Shown here: piece after piece, positions 7,981 to 14,265 of the stretch
Layout: each line of letters starts with the position of its first letter
How positions within the stretch are numbered: the stretch's first letter is position 1
Source of the DNA: an uncultured Opitutia bacterium
GTDB lineage: Bacteria > Verrucomicrobiota > Verrucomicrobiia > Opitutales > UBA953
Direction: 5' to 3'
DNA length: 18,756 bases
Assembly (NCBI GenBank): GCA_903929325.1
Contig: CAIYUD010000170.1
Location: forward strand, 1-18,756
The notes under the pieces: generated by a model
What the model was told of the DNA's origin: nothing
Seen by the model: only the letters and a program-made list of their open reading frames with translations
Databases searched by the model: none
Translations under genes and position numbers: made by a program

Positions 7981-8687
7981 AAGAATTATGCCTTGTGCTG
8001 GGCGTCACGGGCTCTCAGCGCGCCGAGATTGCTCAAGATATCGCCAGCTATGGTTGGCCGGAAGGACAAGTCGTTCGCGTTTTGACCCATGGCCTGACCG
8101 CGGATGAAACCCATTGGTCGAATGCCTCAGGCACGGTGTCTTTGCCCCAGGCTGGCGAGGAAAGAGCAGCCGTGTTGGTGACGGACGGTCGACACTCACA
8201 AATTGACCAGCTCGAAGCCCTCATTGCTGCTGCACCCAGTGCTGGCTGGGAAATTAAACGTATCGTCACCGTCATCGATCTTCCGTTGCTGCATCGAAGG
8301 GATGTGCTCTCAGATTGGTATCAAGCTTGCTTACATTTCTCGGATGCAGCCGTACTGGTTGGTCGCTCAGATGTTCCCAATGCCTGGCTTAGTAAGTTTC
8401 TAGAAAAACAACAGTCAGAGTCAGTGCCTTGCCTCATCTTTACTCTACCTAAGCGCGGCGGACTATCCAATCCTGCACAAATTATTGAAGGCGACGCCCG
8501 GCGCATGAGTCATGTTTTAGACGACCTTGACGCTGTCGATGAGATGGAGTTCGACGAAGACAATTTGCCCGAAGAGCCCTTTGACCTTGTTCGCAAAGTC
8601 GATCGTTACTTCGAACGCGACATGCATGGACGACGCGTCCTCGGACTCGCTGACATTGTCCAAGTACTGCGCGAAGAAGGCCGCTGA
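7977..8687 (+). CDS. Uncharacterised protein resembling a degenerate CobW/G3E-type P-loop GTPase
   Basis: This gene encodes 236 residues from ATG 7977, which overlaps the aroC stop as ATGA. An upstream in-frame GTG at 7962 is less likely. The order of strands looks like a G3E GTPase. A first strand LCLVLGVTGSQRAEIAQ sits where GxxGxGKS/T would be, but the GK is replaced by QR. AAVLVTDG, then RIVTVIDLPLL (like the tvvDa strand of CobW), follow. FSDAAVLVGRSDVP sits where ADvivlNKxD would be, with NK replaced by GR. The C-terminal third is acidic (DAVDEMEFDEDNLPEEPFD). If the comparison is right, it cannot bind GTP in the usual way. Coupling to aroC suggests coexpression, not necessarily shared function. 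I do not recognise a named family. Confidence 0.8.
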   Translation: MKELCLVLGVTGSQRAEIAQDIASYGWPEGQVVRVLTHGLTADETHWSNASGTVSLPQAGEERAAVLVTDGRHSQIDQLEALIAAAPSAGWEIKRIVTVIDLPLLHRRDVLSDWYQACLHFSDAAVLVGRSDVPNAWLSKFLEKQQSESVPCLIFTLPKRGGLSNPAQIIEGDARRMSHVLDDLDAVDEMEFDEDNLPEEPFDLVRKVDRYFERDMHGRRVLGLADIVQVLREEGR

Positions 8688-8694
8688 TTGGCGC

Positions 8695-9099
8695 TTACGA
8701 CTCCGAAAGCACCAGATCCATTAATTCCTCTAAGGAATCGGTGGTATCCAGACGTGGAGCTAAAACCGTCGATTCGGAAAACACAAAAGACACCAAAGCT
8801 TCCGTGTCATCGAGACGCGGTGTCGAGACAATGACTTTATCTTGGGCTGAAATCAAACGGGCAAAATCTGCTTCGTTGGGATTGAGTCCATTCGACGGAG
8901 TCGAAACAAAGAGTGCCAGTAAAGCAGCGCAACCCGCTAACGGTGCCGAAATTGAAACCCAGCGAATGACTTTACGGCGACGCGTATCGCGTTGAATCGC
9001 TACCATCGCACGATCCGTAAATCCAGGAACCATGAGCTCCCGGCGACGGCGCAAAGCGTCGCGCAGAGGGGCTTCTAGGTTGAGATCGGTATCGTCCAT
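8695..9099 (-). CDS. One-pass membrane protein, putative anti-sigma factor
   Basis: The 134-residue protein has an acidic and then strongly basic cytoplasmic segment (PLRDALRRRRELMVPGF; RDTRRRKV), one transmembrane helix at about residues 44-66, and a periplasmic part of about 68 residues. The periplasmic end holds two tandem imperfect repeats, about 89-110 and 111-134, sharing the pattern PRLDxTxxL...V.SES. It lies 44 bases downstream of an ECF sigma factor gene, where anti-sigma factors are usually encoded, and its topology fits. It lacks the HxxxCxxC zinc motif of classical anti-sigma domains, so the role is inferred from position and topology only. The stop is 7 bases from the stop of the convergent plus-strand gene. 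Confidence 0.75.
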   Translation of the reverse strand: MDDTDLNLEAPLRDALRRRRELMVPGFTDRAMVAIQRDTRRRKVIRWVSISAPLAGCAALLALFVSTPSNGLNPNEADFARLISAQDKVIVSTPRLDDTEALVSFVFSESTVLAPRLDTTDSLEELMDLVLSES

Positions 9100-9143
9100 G
9101 GGTGACGGCTTCTAGGATAAAACCCCGTGATTAGGATCAAGTT

Positions 9144-9713
9144 TCATGAAAGTATGCGGAATTCATCTCCCATGGCTTTGCGTAGCTGTAGACGTGCCCG
9201 GTGCACCCAAGTCTTCACGGAAGGAACCGAAACCTTCATAACCTTACCAATCTCTTCATAGGAGAGGTCTTGTTGGACGAGCAGGAGGATGGCGGTACGC
9301 TGTTCCTCAGGCAACCCCTCCACTGCCTTCAGAAAGGCTTCCTGAATGTCAGCAACCGCTCGATTGGAGGCATGGGTGTCATCTCCAGGCTCTGGGGCCG
9401 ACTCCATCGGGCTCGTTGGCTTCCGAGCCCGTCGACGATGCTCATTGAGCATCAAATTATGGGCGATGTGAAAAAGGAATGTACTGAGTTTGGCCTCAGG
9501 GCGCCAGCGCGGGGCAGCGCGGTGAAGCCTGACAAAGACTTCTAAAGCCAACTCTTCGGCCACGGCCTGCGCACCCAACTGAGAGGTCAGAAAGCCCACC
9601 AGCCGACCATGATGCCGTTCCACAATCATCCGCAATGCATCGCCATCGCCCGCCGCAACTAAAAGCATTAAACGGCGGTCGTCTGCATCCGGATCCGACT
9701 CAGGAACGTCCAT
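9144..9713 (-). CDS. ECF-family RNA polymerase sigma factor
   Basis: This is a group 4 sigma-70 factor of 189 residues from ATG 9713 (MDVPESDPDADDRRL). An in-frame TTG six codons upstream is a weaker alternative. Region 2 spans about residues 14-97, with the AEELALEVFVRLHRAAPRW and LSTFLFHIAHNLMLNEHRRR stretches that bind core enzyme and the -10 element. Region 4 spans about 125-180 with LPEEQRTAILLLVQQDLSYEEI and the helix-turn-helix VSVPSVKTWVHRARLQLRK that reads the -35 element. It sits between a protease pair upstream and a membrane protein downstream, all on one strand. This suggests an RpoE-like response to envelope stress. No Shine-Dalgarno motif precedes it. Its target promoters cannot be read from this window. 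Confidence 0.93.
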   Translation of the reverse strand: MDVPESDPDADDRRLMLLVAAGDGDALRMIVERHHGRLVGFLTSQLGAQAVAEELALEVFVRLHRAAPRWRPEAKLSTFLFHIAHNLMLNEHRRRARKPTSPMESAPEPGDDTHASNRAVADIQEAFLKAVEGLPEEQRTAILLLVQQDLSYEEIGKVMKVSVPSVKTWVHRARLQLRKAMGDEFRILS

Positions 9714-9770
9714 GTGACTATACAACACCAAGGCCTATGCCGAGGTTGCGAGAAAATAGATAAAAGCGGA

Positions 9771-10571
9771 TCACTTACTCGGCGCGGGCGCAGGCTTAGC
9801 CGCCGATGGCGCCAAAAACTTCTGGAGGGTTTCTGCAGGAATAACCACAGGGACCATACCCTCGCTATCGCCGTCATCCCCCGTTGTCTGCTTCCCTGAT
9901 GTCATACCCACAAACTTGCCGTTGGTACTAAAGACTGGGCAGCCGGTGACGGGGATATGGATCGAGATAAAGGGTCTCGGTTTAGCGAGAACGGCAGCCA
10001 CGCTGTCGACTTCAACTTTGGCACAACGATCAAACGACTTATCCATACGACCTAAAACAATCACTTCATCAACAGCCACAACGGTATCGGAGACTGTTGT
10101 ATCTACACATACAAACTTTTCGGCAACAGGTGTTATGGGCGCGATCAACGCAAGATTAAGGTCCTTATCTTTCAAGATAACTTTGGCAGGAATCTCTGTG
10201 CCGTCCGCTAAAACGATGAAGGCTTCTTTCACTTCGGAAACTGCCGAAAGCTTCACGGGGCCAGCCTGCGTATTAACGGTTCGTCCATTCATCATAGCCG
10301 CAGGATCAATCGATGATGCCGCTAGCAATACGCGGCCATCTGAAGAAACCACCGTGCCAAGCTGCTCAAAGGTTCGATCCTGAGTCTGTGCAGGCTGATC
10401 CCCAGGCGTAACCGTAATCGTAACCGTAGCCCGGATAGTGATAACGGAATCCGCTAAAGCCTGGTGAAGCTTGCGGGCAGTAACTTCAGCGGGGGTGTCG
10501 CCAGGGGCAGCGACTAAGGCTGACGCTAGGCAAAGCAGTGGAAGAAGGCGCATGGATAATCGGTTATACAT
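9771..10571 (-). CDS. Secreted trypsin-fold protein with a degenerate catalytic triad (HtrA pseudoprotease)
   Basis: The gene encodes 266 residues from ATG 10571, four bases after the htrA stop. ATG 10553 (MRLLPLLCLASALVAA) is an equally possible start. Both give a signal peptide cut near ALVAA, so it should be periplasmic or outside the cell. The body follows the HtrA protease fold. By alignment with the neighbouring HtrA, the catalytic positions read Ser86 for His (RVLLAASSID), Asn139 for Asp (LNLALI) and Thr209 for Ser (VTGCPVFSTNGKFVG). No PDZ domain follows; the C-terminus is an Ala/Pro/Lys tail. It is therefore probably not a protease. A role as binding partner, substrate adaptor or sensor for HtrA is possible. 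It sits between htrA and the sigma factor gene. Confidence 0.85.
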   Translation of the reverse strand: MYNRLSMRLLPLLCLASALVAAPGDTPAEVTARKLHQALADSVITIRATVTITVTPGDQPAQTQDRTFEQLGTVVSSDGRVLLAASSIDPAAMMNGRTVNTQAGPVKLSAVSEVKEAFIVLADGTEIPAKVILKDKDLNLALIAPITPVAEKFVCVDTTVSDTVVAVDEVIVLGRMDKSFDRCAKVEVDSVAAVLAKPRPFISIHIPVTGCPVFSTNGKFVGMTSGKQTTGDDGDSEGMVPVVIPAETLQKFLAPSAAKPAPAPSK

Positions 10572-10575
10572 AAAT

Positions 10576-12606
10576 TTATTTTGCGGAATTTTCCTCGAGA
10601 ACATCCCAATTCGGTTCGAATTCCAAAAAGGTTCCGGTAATCCCACGCTCGATTTGGAAGACGACATGCTGCGGACGTTCTTTTAAAAGGGTATCCAGCG
10701 CTTTACGTAAGGAAACGTTATCCGTGATGGGCTGAGAATTAACCGAAACGAGAATATCCGAAATATGCAGACCGGCTAAATCAGCCCAACTCGAACGCTC
10801 AACTTTTGTAATGACAGCACCTTGGGCGCTCTCACGTAAACCGCGATCGACCCGATCATCAAAACCTAAGGAACGTGCAGTGAATCCTAAACGGAGATCG
10901 CGGACGGAAGGCAACTCGGGTGCGGGTGCAGGGCGCTCCCGCAATGCCATCTTGACCGTTAAAGGCTTACCGTCGCGCAACAACTCCAGCTCAACACTCG
11001 CATCGACAGGATACTCTCGAAGAATAGTACCGAAACTATCCGCATCCTCTTGGCGACGGGAGGTAATAACCTTCCCGTCGAGCTTCAGGAGAATGTCACC
11101 CATCTGAATACCTGCCTCGGCTGCACCTGAACTCGGAAGGACCTGGGTAACCCGTACGCCTGAACGCACGGTTAGGCCTAATGCCTTCGCGAGCTCAGGG
11201 GTGAGAACTTGGGTGGCTAAACCTGCCCATGCCTTGGGCACGCGCGGCACGACTGTGGGCTCGGATTCTGGACCAAGACGGGCAACGGAAAGCATCTCCG
11301 CCTCACCCCGACGTACCCCAATTAAAACAGGAACAGGGTCGGTAGACCCTTTCGTCGCCTCGAGCGTGCGTGCCCGTAGTTCCGCATAATTAGCTACGGG
11401 GTGACCCGCAACGGATACGATTAAATCGCGCTCATTGATCTCAGGCTTGGCAGCAGCCAATGGTCCACCCTCTCTGCGAGAGTGCACCAGCACACCTTTA
11501 CGGTCTTGGCGATGGTTCACCAACGCTGAAACGGTTGTTAGATCACGGAACGTTGCCCCCCATGTCGAAAGTGCGACCTCCCGAGCAACCCTCGCCTCAC
11601 GCTCCACAGGGGTCAGGCGAACAACCAGTGGCTGGTTGTTACGCAAAAGTGCGACATCGATCTCTTTACCAACCACCAAGCCGCACTCCGCCCGGTGAAA
11701 ATCTGGCATCTGTTCTGCGCAATCCGCATGCACCGAAGTTCCATCAAAAGCAGTGACGATATCGCCGGACTTAATCCCCGCACGTTCGGCCGGCGAGTTC
11801 GTTAAGACACCCCCGACGAGTACACCGTGCTTATCGGCTTGGCTACGCAGGAGCGATCGAGCGTCTATACCCGTCCAACTACGGCTAATTTTCCCATGGC
11901 GGATGAGTTCGGCTGCAACAGCGCGCGCGGTGTTCGCAGGGATTGCACCGCCAAGGCTGCCGACGCCAATTTCGTTTACGCCAACAATTTTCCCGAAGGC
12001 GTTCACCAGTGGTCCGCCCGAATTTCCACCAAAAATAATCGCATCGTGGCCAATCCAGCGAACCAGTTCGCCGACGGATTCGCCATCTAGATCCATATCG
12101 CCGACAAAACGGGTCATCACCATTTGATTGTTAGCAACGATGCCCAGTGTGACCGATTGATTCAAACCTGCTGGGCAACCCATCGACAAAACAGTATCTC
12201 CCGCGGAGACTAACGAAGAGTCCCCAAATTCAGCGACCGGTAGAGGCTCCTTGGACCGACGGCGGCTAAGATCAAGACGGATGACCGCCAAGTCTGTCAT
12301 CGCATCTGCCCCGACCAAAGTCGCAGGGATTTCTTCGCGGTTAGCTAAGCGACAGAGGAACGTCGCACCGCGACCAGCAACGTGGTAATTGGTTAAGACA
12401 TTTCCGTGTGCATCAATAATCGATCCTGAACCAACGGCATGGTCACGCCGCATGCGGCCGTCTTCACCTTCTTCTGAAATAACTTCGATACGTACAATGG
12501 TATCTGCCATTTTGGCAATCGCTTGAGCGACTTCGGGACGTTGCTTCTGCTGACCCTCTTGCGCACACAGCCATAGAGGGAACCAAAGGAATAAAAGGGC
12601 ACGCAT
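10576..12606 (-). CDS. HtrA/DegP-type periplasmic serine protease with four PDZ-like domains
   Basis: The 676-residue protein starts with a signal peptide (MRALLFLWFPLWLCAQ). Its trypsin-like domain (about 25-240) has an intact triad: His75 (LTNYHV), Asp105 (MTDLAVI) and Ser196 (GGNSGGPL). PDZ-like domains follow at about 245-333 (SPAERAGIKSGDIV), 350-440 (less conserved), 460-555 (SGAAEAGIQMGDILLKLDG) and 570-655 (SWADLAGLHISDILVSVNS). Usual DegP/DegQ proteins have one or two PDZ domains and about 450 residues, so this is a long variant. It should degrade or chaperone misfolded periplasmic proteins. It lies 35 bases downstream of holB and four bases upstream of the dead paralogue. The sigma factor further downstream suggests a link to envelope stress. 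The start ATG has no Shine-Dalgarno motif. Confidence 0.93.
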   Translation of the reverse strand: MRALLFLWFPLWLCAQEGQQKQRPEVAQAIAKMADTIVRIEVISEEGEDGRMRRDHAVGSGSIIDAHGNVLTNYHVAGRGATFLCRLANREEIPATLVGADAMTDLAVIRLDLSRRRSKEPLPVAEFGDSSLVSAGDTVLSMGCPAGLNQSVTLGIVANNQMVMTRFVGDMDLDGESVGELVRWIGHDAIIFGGNSGGPLVNAFGKIVGVNEIGVGSLGGAIPANTARAVAAELIRHGKISRSWTGIDARSLLRSQADKHGVLVGGVLTNSPAERAGIKSGDIVTAFDGTSVHADCAEQMPDFHRAECGLVVGKEIDVALLRNNQPLVVRLTPVEREARVAREVALSTWGATFRDLTTVSALVNHRQDRKGVLVHSRREGGPLAAAKPEINERDLIVSVAGHPVANYAELRARTLEATKGSTDPVPVLIGVRRGEAEMLSVARLGPESEPTVVPRVPKAWAGLATQVLTPELAKALGLTVRSGVRVTQVLPSSGAAEAGIQMGDILLKLDGKVITSRRQEDADSFGTILREYPVDASVELELLRDGKPLTVKMALRERPAPAPELPSVRDLRLGFTARSLGFDDRVDRGLRESAQGAVITKVERSSWADLAGLHISDILVSVNSQPITDNVSLRKALDTLLKERPQHVVFQIERGITGTFLEFEPNWDVLEENSAK

Positions 12607-12641
12607 AGTGGGTGTATAATGAAAGCGATTCTAATGGCGAT

Positions 12642-13571
12642 TTATGTCTGTGCAGAACGTGCCATGGCACGGAGTAATAGCAGCATGGCGCTCTCGATGG
12701 CTAAGAGAGGGGGGACATTGAGTCGATGAGCCCTGAAATAGGCATCCTCGATGGCCAAAAGAGCCTCGGCGACAGGGCGCGATCGACCGTCTTTGGCCCT
12801 AGCAAACACCCGCAAGGCATCCTCCATCTCTGCAAGCATCTCCGTGCGCACGGCACGTTCGATTCGGCTCGAGTGTGCTGACTGCAAATCTTCACGTTCA
12901 TCCCGATCTTCGATATCCGCAAATTCGGGAACAGGATCTTTTTCAAGTGTACGTTCGACGAGTGTCCGGTGTGCTGTCTCAAATCTCGCCAATAATCCGT
13001 AAGCGACGACAATAGAAAGCGGGGGTCTTGTTGGTGAACTAACCGACTCTAAAAGCTTTTGGAAATCTTCTAACCATGTTCGCCAACTTGGCTCATTGAG
13101 CGCCAACAGCCTTCCCCCGATATTAAAACGCATACAGCGACTAATAATAGTTGGTAAGATTCGATACGGGCTGGTCGTGTAAAGAATGATACCTGTTCCA
13201 GGCATAGGCTCTTCGAGCGTTTTCAGAAAAGCATTGGCGGATTCGTCATTCATCCGATCCACCTCATGCACAATAATTGCCTTACGGCCGGAGTGAGATG
13301 AGTGATTGGCGAAGCGAACCGCATCCAAGACATCATCCAAGCGGATGAATCGCATTCTGCCCGAAGGTCGTAGTTCTCGAAAATCAATATGGCCGGTAAC
13401 ATCTTTTACGCCCAACTGAAGCCCAGCCACTTCGAATGCCGTCTGCCGAAGGGTTAGCAAATCATGCCCATGCAGCATGATAGAATGCGGCAAACGATTC
13501 TCCCGAGCGGCACGCGCAAGAGCCTCGGTGGTACGAGCCCGCAAATCAACTGAAGCGACGGGTGACTTCAT
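12642..13571 (-). CDS. holB: DNA polymerase III delta-prime subunit-like clamp-loader protein
   Basis: This AAA+ family protein has 309 residues from ATG 13571, a start inside tmk giving a 26-base overlap. The frame is open further upstream but that region is tmk. The core matches the delta-prime pattern: LPHSIMLHG at the first strand, AIIVHEVDRMNDESANAFLKTLEEP (Walker-B-like and helix region), and ILPTIISRCMRF carrying the SRC motif shared by clamp-loader subunits. No Walker A P-loop (GxxxxGKT) is present, since the position reads HGHDLLTLRQT. The zinc-binding cysteines of many delta-prime proteins are also missing. Both features fit an ATP-independent delta-prime. It follows tmk, a very common bacterial arrangement. 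The C-terminal collar region is less conserved. Confidence 0.88.
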   Translation of the reverse strand: MKSPVASVDLRARTTEALARAARENRLPHSIMLHGHDLLTLRQTAFEVAGLQLGVKDVTGHIDFRELRPSGRMRFIRLDDVLDAVRFANHSSHSGRKAIIVHEVDRMNDESANAFLKTLEEPMPGTGIILYTTSPYRILPTIISRCMRFNIGGRLLALNEPSWRTWLEDFQKLLESVSSPTRPPLSIVVAYGLLARFETAHRTLVERTLEKDPVPEFADIEDRDEREDLQSAHSSRIERAVRTEMLAEMEDALRVFARAKDGRSRPVAEALLAIEDAYFRAHRLNVPPLLAIESAMLLLLRAMARSAQT

Positions 13572-14199
13572 GCCAAATGGACTCCGCAAGCGTGTCCGGT
13601 GAAAGTGCTGCATTGAGCACCAAGAATCTTGCGGGTTCTGCAGCCGCAAGAAGTTGATAGGTCGCGCGGACGCGTTGATGAAAGGCTAAATCAAGGGCTT
13701 CTAGTCGATCAGGGCTTCCGCCATCCCGTGTAGCGGCGCGAGCCAAACCGACTTCCGCCGGAAGATCTAAGAGAAAAGTCAGTCGTGGCATGATGCCTTG
13801 GCAGGCAAGTTCATTCACCGCACGCACAGAGTCCCTAGGCAATCCGCGGCCACCTTGTTGATAAGCGACAGTGGAATCAGCGAAACGATCGCAGACCACA
13901 ACCTTACCTGATTTTAAGGCAGGCATAATTACCTCGGTGACAAGTTGCGCCCGACAGGCGGCAAAGAGTAATGCCTCGGCTTCGGAAGAAATTGTGGCAT
14001 CGCGACGTTTTAGGAGTTCGCGAATCCCCTCGCCCATCGATGTGCCGCCTGGCTCGCGCACACGCACGACATCAGTTTCAGGCAACTTACCCTCTGAGGC
14101 CAAGCGCTCACAAAGCTTGCGTATCTGCGTCGACTTACCCGCTCCCTCGCCACCTTCAAAGGTGATCAGCGAACCACGGATGGAGGATGGCCAAGACAC
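13546..14199 (-). CDS. tmk: Thymidylate kinase
   Basis: Tmk phosphorylates dTMP to dTDP with ATP in the cytoplasm, on the route to dTTP. The 217-residue protein has normal length. The P-loop GGEGAGKST is at residues 16-24. REPGGT follows, and VVCDRFADSTVAYQQGGRG holds the DR motif and nucleotide-binding residues. The LID region (RAATRDGGSPDRLE) carries few basic residues after the usual position. The start is a GTG at 14199. An ATG at 14203 is out of frame, and no in-frame ATG lies before the P-loop. A weak purine-rich stretch precedes it. The 3' end overlaps the start of holB by 26 bases, so the two are probably translationally coupled. It is the first gene of the minus-strand group that ends in the sigma factor module. 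Confidence 0.97.
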   Translation of the reverse strand: MSWPSSIRGSLITFEGGEGAGKSTQIRKLCERLASEGKLPETDVVRVREPGGTSMGEGIRELLKRRDATISSEAEALLFAACRAQLVTEVIMPALKSGKVVVCDRFADSTVAYQQGGRGLPRDSVRAVNELACQGIMPRLTFLLDLPAEVGLARAATRDGGSPDRLEALDLAFHQRVRATYQLLAAAEPARFLVLNAALSPDTLAESIWHEVTRRFS

Positions 14200-14231
14200 C
14201 CATCTATTGCCTAAGAAGTCAGCACAGAGAG

Positions 14232-14249
14232 CAAGCCCAAGCGGGCTTG
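14232..14249 (-). terminator. Possible hairpin terminator after the FecR-domain gene
   Basis: CAAGCCC at 14232-14238 and GGGCTTG at 14243-14249 form a perfect 7-bp stem with a 4-base loop, 16 bases after the stop of the FecR-domain gene and upstream of tmk. There is no run of T bases on the minus strand behind it, so it may be a weak or Rho-assisted terminator, or only an RNA-stabilising hairpin. Confidence 0.4.
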
Positions 14250-14265
14250 ACCATAAGCCTACTTA

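Noticed and set aside
10572..10667. N-terminal extension of the pseudoprotease
   Set aside because: It overlaps the end of htrA and would bury the signal peptide inside the protein.
11753..12127. Plus-strand open frame of 124 codons
   Set aside because: It is a shadow antisense to the HtrA protease domain, with no recognisable domain.
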